Source of the DNA: Myxococcus stipitatus
Lineage (GTDB): Bacteria > Myxococcota > Myxococcia > Myxococcales > Myxococcaceae
DNA length: 64,000 nt
Direction of reading: 5' to 3'
NCBI RefSeq assembly: GCF_037414475.1
Contig: NZ_CP147913.1
Coordinates: 1,302,001-1,366,000, forward strand
In this document: positions 42,009-50,651 of the stretch, piece by piece
Numbering within the stretch: the first letter of the stretch is position 1
Layout of the letters: every line of letters begins with the position of its first letter
The notes under the pieces: generated by a model
The model's database searches: none
Seen by the model: the letters and a program-made list of their open reading frames with translations, nothing else
Told to the model about the DNA's origin: nothing
Program-made: the position numbers and the translations under genes

Positions 42009-42617
42009 ATGGACATGGCGTTGGCGACGATGATGTGGGCCCCGGCCCGCGAACCCGTGGTGTTCGGATACGCACTGGAGACCCTGCTGACCTCGGCGAC
42101 GCCCCTGTTGCCGTTCACGGTCAAGGCCTTGGAACGGCAGGGGCTCTTCGCGGGGGTCCCACTCCACACGGCCTATCCCTCCGCGGTGTGGCCCGCGGTC
42201 ATCCGGCTGCTGGCCGGCGCCACCCATCCCCACCTGGAGCGCGAGGAGGCGGAGTATGAGCTGGGCCGCCGCTTCGCCGAGCGCTTCATCCAGGCGCGCA
42301 TGGGCACGGTGCTCCAGGGCTTCGCGCAGGTCGTCGGCATGGAGCAGATGCTGCTGCGCCTGTCGCGCACCCTGCGCTCCACCAACAACTTCCTCGACGT
42401 CGCGCTGAAGCCGCATGGCGACGACGGCGGATGGGAGCTTCGGCTGCATCCCGTTCGGGAGTTCGAGCGCCACCCGCGCCGTCACGCGGACCCGCCCCAC
42501 TTCGCGCGAGGACTGCTCACCTACGCCTTCCAGCACGCCGGAGCGCCCACCGCCCGGCTGACCCTCGCCGACCACGACGAGGGCCAAGCCATCACCACGT
42601 TCCACGTCGGCCTCTAG
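42009..42617 (+). CDS. TIGR02265/DUF2378 family protein (myxobacterial)
   Basis: A 202-residue soluble protein of the DUF2378 (TIGR02265) family, a paralogous group found almost only in Myxococcales and present in many copies per genome. Recognisable parts are a variable N-terminus, LYPSAVWPAVIRLLAG-like spacing (here YPSAVWPAVIRLLAG), YELGRRFAERFIQARMGTVL and the closing FARGLLTYAFQHAGAP. Function of the family is unknown. It is a good taxonomic marker for the window. It lies alone between a terminator and a converging lipoprotein gene. Confidence 0.85.
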   Translation: MDMALATMMWAPAREPVVFGYALETLLTSATPLLPFTVKALERQGLFAGVPLHTAYPSAVWPAVIRLLAGATHPHLEREEAEYELGRRFAERFIQARMGTVLQGFAQVVGMEQMLLRLSRTLRSTNNFLDVALKPHGDDGGWELRLHPVREFERHPRRHADPPHFARGLLTYAFQHAGAPTARLTLADHDEGQAITTFHVGL

Positions 42618-42640
42618 TCACGGGCCCCCGCGGCGGCGAA

Positions 42641-42856
42641 TCACCAAGGGCAGCGCTCCGGTTGCAGTTCGCAGTCCCAGCACATTCCGTCGATGCACTG
42701 CGTGCTGCCAGGACACCAGTCGTCCGGATGGCGGCACGCGAGGCCCTGCGTCGTTTCGCCCAGGGTCTCCTCGGGCGTCGCCTCGGGGGCGCCCCCACAG
42801 CTCGCCAGCGTCAGCACGGCCATCAGGCCCAACAATCCCTTCTGGATTCCACGCAT
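42641..42856 (-). CDS. Small Cys-rich lipoprotein (71 residues)
   Basis: A 71-residue lipoprotein: MRGIQKGLLGLMAVLTLASC carries a clean signal and lipobox (Cys 20). After a short acidic Thr/Glu spacer, the last 30 residues hold six Cys (LACRHPDDWCPGS, QCIDGMCWDCELQPERCPW), suggesting three disulfides. A larger opposing-frame extension upstream overlaps other genes and is rejected. It converges on the DUF2378 gene. Short Cys-rich lipoproteins of this type recur in the window (27223, 50652, 56400). No family recognised. Confidence 0.72.
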   Translation of the reverse strand: MRGIQKGLLGLMAVLTLASCGGAPEATPEETLGETTQGLACRHPDDWCPGSTQCIDGMCWDCELQPERCPW

Positions 42857-42994
42857 GGACTGCTCCTTGTCCGGGGTTGGTGCGGCTTGCTCACTATACG
42901 AGTTTGAGGGCCTTGATTGGGGAGCGGCCGGAAAAGGGGCCGAGTGAGGCGGGAGGGCCGTATCCTTTGGGGGGCCTCTTGCGTTTCCCGGCAT

Positions 42995-44020
42995 ATGACC
43001 GACCCCATTCCAGGACTCACCGAGTCCGTCCGCGGTTCGTGGCGAGGGTTCCTCGACGTCTACGAGCCGCTGCGCCCGGAGCTGTACCGCTATTGCCGCC
43101 ACCTCACGGGGTCCCCGTGGGATGCGGAGGACCTCGCCCAGGAGGCCATGGCGCGTGCGTTCGCCACGTTGGCGAGGCTCATCGAGCCGCCGCCCAATCC
43201 TCGGGCGTGGCTGTTCCGGGTGGCGTCGAACCTCTGGGTCGACCAGTTGCGGCGCAGGCGCGACGTTTCGGGCGCTCCGTTGGAATCCGCCGTGTCCGCG
43301 GAGGCCCGAGCGCCTCGCGAGGCGATGGGGACGTTGGTCCTCCTGCTCGCGCCCCAGGAGCGCGCGGCGGTGGTGCTCAAGGACGTCTTCGATTTGACGC
43401 TCGAGGAGATTGCCGAGGCGCTGTCGACCACCGTGGGGGCCATCAAGGCGGCGCTGCATCGCGGGCGGACGAAGTTGGTCGATACCCCTGAAACGAAGGA
43501 GGGGCTGATGGTGGCGCCCGGCAAGCTCGACGCGTTCTGCGAGGCGTTCAACGCGAGGGACATCGACCGGCTCGCGTCGATGCTCCTGGATACCGCCACC
43601 ATCGAAGTGGTCAGCGCGTCCACGGGATACGGCCGCGAGGTTGCGCGGAAGCGAGTGCTCCCTGGGATGATGTTCGGCAGCCGCGTGCTGGCCGACCTCA
43701 CCGTCGCCTGCGGAGTCGAGCTGCGCTACCGACATGGAGCGCTCCCCACCCTGCCCCGCGCGGAGGTCCGCATCCACCGTGGCGAGCCCGTGTTGCTCTC
43801 CTGGTATGCCCACGAGGACGGAGAAGCGGTGCGCGCCGTCACGCGGCTCACGTTCGACGACAGTGGCCTGGTGTCGCATCTGCACAACTACTTCTACACC
43901 CCGGAGGTCATCGCCGAGGTGTGTCAGGAGTTGGGAGTGCCGTTCCGAGTCAACGGCTACTTCAACTCCGTGGCCTGTGGGTCGAGTGGGCGCTGTCCCG
44001 ACCCGAGCCCGGCGAGCTGA
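42995..44020 (+). CDS. ECF sigma factor with SnoaL-like C-terminal domain
   Basis: A 341-residue protein. Residues ~25-165 are sigma-70 family regions 2 and 4: YRYCRHLTGSPWDAEDLAQE (region 2), RAWLFRVASNLWVDQLRRR, and LTLEEIAEALSTTVGAIKAA (region 4). The C-terminal ~160 residues (KLDAFCEAFNARDIDRLASM, and later HNYFYTPEVIAEV) form an NTF2/SnoaL-like domain, as in SigJ/ECF41-like sigma factors where this domain controls activity instead of an anti-sigma factor. No anti-sigma gene is adjacent, in line with that. ATG 42995 is preferred; the longer frame adds a basic stretch without homology. Targets unknown. Confidence 0.87.
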   Translation: MTDPIPGLTESVRGSWRGFLDVYEPLRPELYRYCRHLTGSPWDAEDLAQEAMARAFATLARLIEPPPNPRAWLFRVASNLWVDQLRRRRDVSGAPLESAVSAEARAPREAMGTLVLLLAPQERAAVVLKDVFDLTLEEIAEALSTTVGAIKAALHRGRTKLVDTPETKEGLMVAPGKLDAFCEAFNARDIDRLASMLLDTATIEVVSASTGYGREVARKRVLPGMMFGSRVLADLTVACGVELRYRHGALPTLPRAEVRIHRGEPVLLSWYAHEDGEAVRAVTRLTFDDSGLVSHLHNYFYTPEVIAEVCQELGVPFRVNGYFNSVACGSSGRCPDPSPAS

Positions 44021-44257
44021 GCTGGAGTCCACGGGCGGCGGGAATCGGGTCCGATCCTCTAGCACCGCGGGGAGCACGCGGGTCCGCGCCCACTCCGGCA
44101 CACCTCCCGCCGGAGCGTCTGACCAGGATGGCACCTGTCACCGTGCTACAAATTCGCGGGTTCCGGTGATGTCGGCCCCCCCAGGCATCATCCCGCCAAG
44201 CCTGGCGTCCACTGACTCTCAAGCCCGGCGTCACCCCTACTGAGTTCCCAAACACCC

Positions 44258-46039
44258 ATGCCGATGACTCGCGTGACTTCACGGCCGCTGAGAGCCCTGC
44301 TCGCCGCTCTGTTCCTTGCTTTCTCCGCGTGCGGAGACAACGACTCTCCCTCCAGAGAGGACGCCGGTCTCTCTCTCCCGGATGCGTCCAGTCCGGACAG
44401 CGGCACGCCCGACAGCGGTGGCGATGCAGGCACGCCTGACAGCGGGGGCGATGCGGGCACGCCCGACAGCGGTGGCGATGCAGGCACGCCCGACAGCGGT
44501 GGCGATGCGGGCGCGCCCGACTCCGGAGAGGATTCGGGCACGCCCTCGGATGGGGGCCCGGGTCCCCAGCCTGAACCCGACGCCGGTCCTGTCGACGCGG
44601 GAAGCCCCAGCCCCATCTGCGGCGATGGCACGCGCGAGCAGCCGGAAGCCTGTGATGACGGCAACACGACGAGCAACGACGGCTGCAATTCGAGCTGCGT
44701 CGTGGAGCCCGGGTGGAACTGCCCGACGAACGGGCGTGCCTGCCAGGCCGCGGGGTGTGGCGACAACATCATCGCAGGCGAAGAGGAGTGCGAGGACGGC
44801 AACAGCGTCGTGGGAGATGGCTGCAACAGCTCCTGCCGCCTGGAGCAGGGGTACAAGTGCCCGGTCATCGGCCAGCCTTGCAGCCGCACCACCTGCGGCG
44901 ACCTGGTCGTCGAGGGCACCGAGCAGTGCGACGACGGCAACACGGACACGGGTGACGGGTGCTCGCCGCTGTGCATGAAGGAGCCTCGCTGCACCGACGG
45001 CGTCTGTGTGGCCACGTGCGGTGACGGAGTGATGCTGCCCGGCAGCACCGCCGAGCAGTGCGACGATGGCAACACGCGCGCTCATGACGGCTGCTCGCCG
45101 ACGTGCAACCTGGAGCCGGGCTTCACCTGCCGGGTCATCGACCAGGAGCCGCCCCAATCGGTGAGGCTCCCCATCGTCTACCGCGACTTCCGCGGCTATG
45201 ACCTGTCGGAAGGGCACATTGACTTCCAGAACAAGAACGGCGGCCTGGAGCTGGGAATCGTGAAGAACCTCCTGAATGCGTCAGGCAAGCCCGACTACGC
45301 GAAGGAGGGCATGCCCTCCGCCACGACCCACGGCGCCACGGCCTTCGCCCAGTGGTTCGTCGACACGGACCTCGTGAACAGGCCGGTGGTCGCGGAGCTG
45401 ATACTCCAGCGGCATCCGAACGGCTCGTACCTCTACGACGCGCCGAGGTTCTTCCCGCTGGACAACCTGGGCTGGGTGGCCGCCGGGCTCGAACCGTCGC
45501 GCAACGACTCCGGCTCGCCCGTCCGGCCGCGGAACTTCAGCTTCACCAGCGAGACGCGCTACTGGTTCGAGTACAAGGGCACCGAGGTCCTCAACTTCCG
45601 GGGCGACGACGACGTCTGGGTGTTCGTCAATCGCATCCTGGCGGTCGACCTGGGCGGGGTCCACGAGCCCGAGGAGCGCACCCTCCCCCTGTCGCAGCAC
45701 GCCGCGAGGCTCGGACTCAGGCCGGGCGGAATCTACGAGGTCGCGGTGTTCCAGGCCGAGCGCTACACCACCGGGTCCTCATACCGGATCACCCTCAGCA
45801 ACTTCGCCACTCGCCGTACCGAGTGCATCAGCCATTGCGGCAACGGCCTCGTCGACCTGGGCGAGCAGTGCGATGACGGCGTGAATGACGGCGGCTATGG
45901 CCAATGCGCGCCCGGCTGCGTGCTGGGGCCTCGCTGCGGTGACGGCTTCCTCCAGGCTGAGTCGGGCGAGGAGTGCGATGACGGCAACAACCAGAACCGG
46001 GACGGCTGCAGCGCCACCTGCAAGGTGGAGCTTCGCTGA
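44258..46039 (+). CDS. Cys-rich DUF4215-repeat lipoprotein with fibro-slime domain
   Basis: A 593-residue lipoprotein (lipobox FSAC, Cys ~25). A 27-bp tandem repeat encodes the spacer GTPDSGGDA (residues ~49-93). Then come Cys-rich DUF4215-type repeats (CGDGTREQPEACDDGNTT, CGDNIIAGEEECEDGN, CGDLVVEGTEQCDDGN, and CGDGVMLPGSTAEQCDDGN). Residues ~300-520 are a fibro-slime domain (RLPIVYRDFRGYD, FRGDDDVWVFVNRILAVDLGG, and GIYEVAVFQAERYTTGSSYR). Two more Cys-rich repeats close the protein (CGNGLVDLGEQCDDGVND, CGDGFLQAESGEECDDGNN). This layout is typical of myxobacterial surface adhesins. Binding partner unknown. Confidence 0.88.
   Translation: MPMTRVTSRPLRALLAALFLAFSACGDNDSPSREDAGLSLPDASSPDSGTPDSGGDAGTPDSGGDAGTPDSGGDAGTPDSGGDAGAPDSGEDSGTPSDGGPGPQPEPDAGPVDAGSPSPICGDGTREQPEACDDGNTTSNDGCNSSCVVEPGWNCPTNGRACQAAGCGDNIIAGEEECEDGNSVVGDGCNSSCRLEQGYKCPVIGQPCSRTTCGDLVVEGTEQCDDGNTDTGDGCSPLCMKEPRCTDGVCVATCGDGVMLPGSTAEQCDDGNTRAHDGCSPTCNLEPGFTCRVIDQEPPQSVRLPIVYRDFRGYDLSEGHIDFQNKNGGLELGIVKNLLNASGKPDYAKEGMPSATTHGATAFAQWFVDTDLVNRPVVAELILQRHPNGSYLYDAPRFFPLDNLGWVAAGLEPSRNDSGSPVRPRNFSFTSETRYWFEYKGTEVLNFRGDDDVWVFVNRILAVDLGGVHEPEERTLPLSQHAARLGLRPGGIYEVAVFQAERYTTGSSYRITLSNFATRRTECISHCGNGLVDLGEQCDDGVNDGGYGQCAPGCVLGPRCGDGFLQAESGEECDDGNNQNRDGCSATCKVELR
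44402..44536 (+). repeat. 27-bp coding tandem repeat, five units
   Basis: Units start at 44402, 44429, 44456, 44483 and 44510. The first four are nearly identical (units 1 and 3 identical) and encode GTPDSGGDA; the fifth is degenerate. The array is in frame inside the fibro-slime lipoprotein and forms its spacer. Repeats of this kind change copy number by slippage. Confidence 0.85.
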
Positions 46040-46052
46040 AGAGTGAAAGCCA

Positions 46053-46084
46053 CCGGCTCCGGGGCCCTCGTGCTCCGGAGCCGG
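46053..46084. terminator. Bidirectional hairpin between convergent genes
   Basis: CCGGCTCCGG (46053-46062) and CCGGAGCCGG (46075-46084) are perfect 10-bp arms with a 12-base loop. It sits in the 52-base gap between the converging fibro-slime and 2OG-oxygenase genes. Confidence 0.65.
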
Positions 46085-46091
46085 GCGTGCC

Positions 46092-46706
46092 TCACGCGCG
46101 AATGCGCCGGTACATCAGGTCCGTGCGCAGCGCATACTTCAGGCCCGCCGTGACCAACGCCCCCTCGTGGTACACGTGGTGGTTGAAGAGCAGCGCGGCG
46201 CCCATGCGCGGCGTCACGGAGCGCTCCAGGTAGAGGAAGTTCGTCGCGCCTCCGTTCGTGCAGTCGTTCAGGTACACCATGAAGGTGAGCAGGCTTCGCT
46301 CGTCCCGGTGCCGCACGAAGGCCCCGTCGAAGTGCGGGGCGAAGTACTGCCCCGCCTCGTAGCGGTAGCAGCGCAGCCGCTCGTTCGTCCCGCACAGCTC
46401 CCACCCGCGCTCCAGCCGGGGCGGGACGTGGGGCTTGATTCGCTGGAACAGCAGGTCCGCCAGCTCGTAGTCGTCGAACATCACCCGGGTGTTGTTCCGG
46501 ATGTCGGGCCGCATCACGAAGCCAGCGGCGGTGGTGATGGGCGCCGCCGTCGGCCCGGCCTCCTCGATTCGCGCCACCAGCGCCCGGCACTCCTCGGCGT
46601 TGAGCAGGTCATCGACGGTCATGACCAGCGGATTGCGCTCATCCAGCGCTTCATCGGGGTCCGGAAGCAGGGGCGTCATGGACGTGGATGTGATTCCAGG
46701 CGACAT
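46092..46706 (-). CDS. 2-oxoglutarate/Fe(II) dioxygenase (prolyl-4-hydroxylase-like)
   Basis: A 204-residue soluble enzyme. The iron facial triad is visible: H125 and D127 in FAPHFDGAF, and H180 in YHEGA; an Arg in LRTDLMY, about ten residues after H180, would bind 2-oxoglutarate. The double-stranded beta-helix fold of the P4Hc type (NNTRVMFDDYELADLLFQRI, and TFMVYLNDCTNGGATNFL) is clear. Members hydroxylate proline or other residues in proteins or peptides. No signal peptide, so it acts in the cytoplasm. It is transcribed divergently from the cytochrome c peroxidase-like gene. Target unknown. Confidence 0.88.
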   Translation of the reverse strand: MSPGITSTSMTPLLPDPDEALDERNPLVMTVDDLLNAEECRALVARIEEAGPTAAPITTAAGFVMRPDIRNNTRVMFDDYELADLLFQRIKPHVPPRLERGWELCGTNERLRCYRYEAGQYFAPHFDGAFVRHRDERSLLTFMVYLNDCTNGGATNFLYLERSVTPRMGAALLFNHHVYHEGALVTAGLKYALRTDLMYRRIRA

Positions 46707-46864
46707 GAAATGTAAACGTGCCTTCGCCTCCTACCTCCCACGGGTGTCATCGAGTTCTGGCCTCCTGAAATGGGAGGCGGCGGGAATGAGCGCTCTTCGA
46801 GCAGGTGACACTCCCGTACATCACCGGTGTTCGATGTGGAGCCACACGCCCCGGAGATATCCCC

Positions 46865-48319
46865 ATGGTGCCCATGCGCCTCATCGCGCGGCTCGCCAGT
46901 GCATTCGCGATTGGCGGACTGACGCAGTGTACCCCCTCGACCCCAGGCGAGGACGAAGCCACCGCGACCGAAGTGACGGCGACAACCGACGCCCAGTCCC
47001 TCCACCACAGCCCCACCGGCAAGGCGCTCTTCAGCCAGGCGTTCCCCAACACAAACGGACGCTCTTGCGCCACCTGCCACGTCCTCGAAGACAGCACCGC
47101 GCTCCGGCCCGAGCATGTCCAGGCCCGGTTCGCCTCCAATCCCAATGATGTGCTGTTCAACCGCATCGACGCGGATGACCCTGGCGCGGCGGTACCCACG
47201 TACGAGCACCTGAAGAAAGGGCTCGTGCGCGTCGTAATCCCCCTGCCCGCCAACATGGATGTCATTGACACCCAGGGCCAGGTCATCACCTCACCCGACC
47301 GGAAGATTGCCGTCTGGCGCGGCGTGCCGAGTATCCAGGACGTCGCCCTCACGGGCCCCCTCTTCCAGCTCGATGGCCGGGAGTCGAACCTCGAGGACCA
47401 GGCCCAATCCGCCATCACCAGTCACAGCGAGGGAGGCCCCGTGCCCCGCGCGCAGCTGCGCCAGGTGGCGGAGTTCCAGCGCCGTGAGTTCACCTCGGCC
47501 CGCGCGAGTTTTGTCGCGGGCCTGATGGAGCACGGGGTGCCCGCCGCCCAGATTCCCATCCCCGAGGACTTCATGTGGCTCACGCCCCCGGAGAAGAGAG
47601 GGCGAGAAGTCTTCAGAGTCGGCTGCGAGCCTTGTCACGGCGGCCCGACGCTGAGCCGGATTTCCGCGCCCGCCATGCGCGAGAACGCGGCGCAGTTCCC
47701 GGTGACGAAACCCGACGGCAACGTCGTGTTCACCTTCGTCCCCGGAGTGGGCCCCCGGCCCGTGCAAGGCCAGCGCTCGACGCCCGACATCCTGAACGTC
47801 GGCTTCGGCGCCTTCTCGTACCTGGGACAGATTGGCCAGTTCCCCGTGCTGTACAACACCACCGTCTCACTGCCGCGCTACCGGTTCCGCTTCTACACGG
47901 ACGGCACGCGCCAGCATCCCGTGACGGACCTTCCACCCATCCCCGTGACAGCCAGCGGCCAGCCCTATGACCCGGTGCCGGCCGTCGACGAGAACGGAGC
48001 GCCCATCCTCGGCCCCAACCTCTTGCCGCAATGGTTCACCACCGACCCGGGCCGAGCCCTCATCACCGGAGACCCGCTGGACTTCGAGGCCTTCGACATC
48101 CCCACGCTCCGAGGCATCGCGCGGACGGCGCCGTACTACCACGACAACAGCATGGCGACCCTGAAGGACGTCGTCGATGTCTACAGCCAGTTCGTCCTCC
48201 CCGTCACCGCGCCGCTGAACCTGCCACCCGTCCACCCGCCCGAGACTCCCAACGGACTCCCCGAGTCGTTCAGCCCCGCGCAGAAGCAGGACCTGCTCAA
48301 GTTCCTGAACCGGCTGTGA
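46865..48319 (+). CDS. Di-heme cytochrome c peroxidase/MauG-like lipoprotein
   Basis: A 484-residue protein with an N-terminal signal and possible lipobox GLTQC (Cys 22). Two covalent heme motifs are present: CATCH at 68-72 and CEPCH beginning at C254. The remainder (FDIPTLRGIARTAPYYHDN, and KDVVDVYSQFV) fits the bacterial di-heme cytochrome c peroxidase/MauG superfamily. Such enzymes reduce H2O2 or oxidise protein residues in the periplasm. GGAGA ten bases upstream supports ATG 46865. It is divergent from a 2OG dioxygenase gene; a short inverted repeat GCCTCC/GGAGGC (46760-46778) lies between them. Confidence 0.87.
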   Translation: MVPMRLIARLASAFAIGGLTQCTPSTPGEDEATATEVTATTDAQSLHHSPTGKALFSQAFPNTNGRSCATCHVLEDSTALRPEHVQARFASNPNDVLFNRIDADDPGAAVPTYEHLKKGLVRVVIPLPANMDVIDTQGQVITSPDRKIAVWRGVPSIQDVALTGPLFQLDGRESNLEDQAQSAITSHSEGGPVPRAQLRQVAEFQRREFTSARASFVAGLMEHGVPAAQIPIPEDFMWLTPPEKRGREVFRVGCEPCHGGPTLSRISAPAMRENAAQFPVTKPDGNVVFTFVPGVGPRPVQGQRSTPDILNVGFGAFSYLGQIGQFPVLYNTTVSLPRYRFRFYTDGTRQHPVTDLPPIPVTASGQPYDPVPAVDENGAPILGPNLLPQWFTTDPGRALITGDPLDFEAFDIPTLRGIARTAPYYHDNSMATLKDVVDVYSQFVLPVTAPLNLPPVHPPETPNGLPESFSPAQKQDLLKFLNRL

Positions 48320-48427
48320 CGGACGTGAGTGTCCCCTGGGCCACGAGCATCCCAAGGCCGCGAGCCCAGCCCCCCCCACCACGCAACGCCCTGCACCCAG
48401 AACGGCGTCCGTGAGCAACCCAGGTCA

Positions 48428-48466
48428 ACAGGTCCGCTGCCGCGTTTCGTGCGGCGGCGGACCTGT
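48428..48466. terminator. Very strong hairpin between convergent genes
   Basis: The 16-bp stem 48428-48443/48451-48466 has a 7-base loop GTTTCGT and a single wobble pair (arms contain AGGTCCGCTGCCGC and GCGGCGGCGGACCT). It lies between the converging peroxidase-like and aldo-keto reductase genes. Confidence 0.75.
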
Positions 48467-48543
48467 CCACGTCGCGGGGGCTCTCGTTGAAAAGCCACTC
48501 CGCCGACACAGCCGGACACCTCCAGGTCACACGTCACGCCAGG

Positions 48544-49527
48544 TCAGGCCCGCTCGCTGTCGAGCATGCGCATCTGATCGGCGCCATACCGCTCGCCCGA
48601 GAACGTCACCAAGGACTCGAGGGCCGTCACATCTTCACGAGACAGGGGACGTGACAGCGCGCTGAGCGCGTCCTCCAGTTGGGCGACGCGTCGGGCGCCG
48701 ATGACGGGGACGAAGCCCGGCTGACGCGCGAGCACCCAGGCGATGGCGAGCTGGGCGGGGGACATGTCGCGCTCCCGGGCGAAGCGGTGCAGCGCCTGCA
48801 CCGAAGCCTCGTTCGTCTCGCGATTCTCGCCGCTGAAGCGCGGCAGCCACGTGCGGAAATCTCCCGAGGCCGCGGGCTTGCTCCCGGTGAGCAGACCGCG
48901 TGAGAGGACGCCGTAGAGCGTGGCGCTGACGCCGAGCTCTCGCAGCGCGGGGAAGAGGCTCGCCTCCGGCCCCCGGCTGGCAAGGGAGTACTCGAGCTGC
49001 ACGTCGACGATGGGATGGATGCGCTGGGCGCGCCGCACCGTCTCCACGCCGACCTCCGACAGGCCGATGTGCCGCACGTAGCCCGCCTTCACCAGTTCGG
49101 CGATGGCGCCAATGGTGTCCTCGATGGGGACGTTCGGGTCCAACCGCGCGGGCCGGTAGATGTCGATGACATCGACGCCCAGCCGCTTGAGCGAATAGGC
49201 GGCGAAGTTCTTCACGGCCGCGGGGCGCAGGTCCATGCCTCCCCATGCACCATCCGGGCCCCGCATCGCGCCGAACTTGACGGAGAGCTGGACGCTCTCG
49301 CGGCGCCCAGCGATGGCTCGGCCCACGAGCATCTCGTTGTGGCCCATGCCGTAGAAGTCGCCCGTGTCGAGCAGCGTCACGCCACGTTCCATCGCCGCGT
49401 GAATCGTGCGGAGGCTCTCCGCCTCGTCCGTGGCCCCATACATCCCGGACATGCCCATGCAACCCAACCCGAGCCGGAAGACCTCCGGTCCCGTGCTCCC
49501 CAGCTTCACCCTGTTCGTCGTGTCCAT
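48544..49527 (-). CDS. Aldo/keto reductase (canonical catalytic His absent)
   Basis: A 327-residue TIM-barrel AKR. The catalytic Asp, Tyr and Lys are present: D54 and Y59 in LLDTGDFYGMGHNEM and K84 in LSVKFGAM. The segment that normally reads YYQHRVDP is YRPARLDP here, so the fourth catalytic residue (His) is Ala, as in a subgroup of bacterial AKRs I believe shares this RPARLDP segment. The C-terminal NADPH-binding part (RQPGFVPVIGARRVAQLEDAL) is intact. ATG 49527 is chosen for normal length. Divergent from a LysR gene, which probably controls it. Substrate unknown. Confidence 0.9.
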   Translation of the reverse strand: MDTTNRVKLGSTGPEVFRLGLGCMGMSGMYGATDEAESLRTIHAAMERGVTLLDTGDFYGMGHNEMLVGRAIAGRRESVQLSVKFGAMRGPDGAWGGMDLRPAAVKNFAAYSLKRLGVDVIDIYRPARLDPNVPIEDTIGAIAELVKAGYVRHIGLSEVGVETVRRAQRIHPIVDVQLEYSLASRGPEASLFPALRELGVSATLYGVLSRGLLTGSKPAASGDFRTWLPRFSGENRETNEASVQALHRFARERDMSPAQLAIAWVLARQPGFVPVIGARRVAQLEDALSALSRPLSREDVTALESLVTFSGERYGADQMRMLDSERA

Positions 49528-49578
49528 GTGCGTCTCCTGGTCCGTCGCGCCATGGGAAATGTCATGCATCGCCATTCT

Positions 49579-49600
49579 TGAATCCAATCAATAGGATGCA
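49579..49600. promoter_or_regulatory. Probable LysR operator between divergent genes
   Basis: TGAATCC (49579-49585) and GGATGCA (49594-49600) form an inverted repeat with one mismatch and an 8-base spacer. It lies in the 81-base region shared by the divergent aldo-keto reductase and LysR genes, just before the LysR start. LysR regulators normally bind such dyads (T-N11-A type). Confidence 0.5.
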
Positions 49601-49608
49601 TTCCTCAC

Positions 49609-50529
49609 ATGAACGCCCTCTATGAGAAGTCGCTCGACCTGAACCTGCTGAGAGTCTTCGTCGTGGTCGCGGAGGCGGGCAGCGTCACGGCCGCGGCCGC
49701 CCGGCTGTACCTCACCCAGCCGGCGGTGAGCGCGGCGCTCCGGCGGTTGACCTCAGCCGTGGGGGCGCCCCTGTTCGTTCGCAGCGGGAGGGGGCTCGAG
49801 TTGAGTGCGAGGGGGCGACGGCTGCTCGCCACGGCGCGGCCCCATCTGGAGGCGCTGGTCGAGGCGGCGCTGGCCCCTGGGACGTTCGACCCTCGCACGA
49901 GCGAGCGCACCGTGCGCCTGGGGCTTTCCGACGCGAGCGAGTCCTGGCTGTTGCCCCGGCTGCTGGAGGTCCTCGCGCGCGAGGCGCCGAGGATGCGGCT
50001 CGTGGTGCTACCCGCGCAGTTCAGGAACGTAGGGGCGCTCTTGAGCACGTCCGCCGTGGACGTGGCCATGACGGTGGCGGACGAGCTGCCGCCGAACATC
50101 CGAAGGCTCCCGCTCTTCCACGAAGGCTTCGTCTGCCTCTTTGACCCGCGCCACGCGCGGCCCGGCAAGCGCTTCACGCTCGAGCGCTACCTGGAGCACG
50201 AGCACGTCATCGTCTCATACAACGGCGACCTGCGCGGCGTGGTGGAGGACATCCTGGGGCACCAGCGCAAGGTCCGAGTCTCCGTCCCATCGTTCCAGGG
50301 GGTGGGAGCGCTGGTGGAGGGGAGCGCGCTCTTGGCCACGGTGCCAGGGATGGTGGCGCGGCACGTGGTGGCGCTCCGCCCGGCGCTGCGGACCGTGAAG
50401 ACACCCTTCGTCCTGGAGGGCTCGCCCCTGGAGCTGTTCTGGCGCGTCACGTCCGAGGACGACGAAGCCCTGCGCTTCGTGAGGGAGCACATCGCCCGGA
50501 TTGCCCGGAGCCTCGGGCCCGCGTCCTGA
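49609..50529 (+). CDS. LysR family transcriptional regulator
   Basis: A 306-residue regulator. The N-terminal winged helix-turn-helix (LNLLRVFVVVAEAGSVTAAA to LTQPAVSAALRRLTSAVGAP, residues ~11-55) is typical. The C-terminal periplasmic-binding-protein-like effector domain follows (TVRLGLSDASESWLLPRLLE, and FQGVGALVEGSALLATVPGM). It resembles NodD/PcpR-like members only in general. It is divergent from an aldo-keto reductase gene, with a dyad in the short shared region, so it probably regulates that gene and itself. Effector unknown. Confidence 0.93.
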   Translation: MNALYEKSLDLNLLRVFVVVAEAGSVTAAAARLYLTQPAVSAALRRLTSAVGAPLFVRSGRGLELSARGRRLLATARPHLEALVEAALAPGTFDPRTSERTVRLGLSDASESWLLPRLLEVLAREAPRMRLVVLPAQFRNVGALLSTSAVDVAMTVADELPPNIRRLPLFHEGFVCLFDPRHARPGKRFTLERYLEHEHVIVSYNGDLRGVVEDILGHQRKVRVSVPSFQGVGALVEGSALLATVPGMVARHVVALRPALRTVKTPFVLEGSPLELFWRVTSEDDEALRFVREHIARIARSLGPAS

Positions 50530-50651
50530 GCCACGGACGCCCTCGTCCCCCACGACGGCTTCAGGGTTGCCATTGACGCCTCGGTTACAGAAGATGGCGG
50601 GAGCCCGGTCGCACTCCGCTCGCACACTGTCCACGGCGCAGGAGGAATGCC

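Noticed and set aside
44402..44536. Possible CRISPR-like array
   Set aside because: The units are contiguous without spacers and are in frame inside a protein-coding gene.
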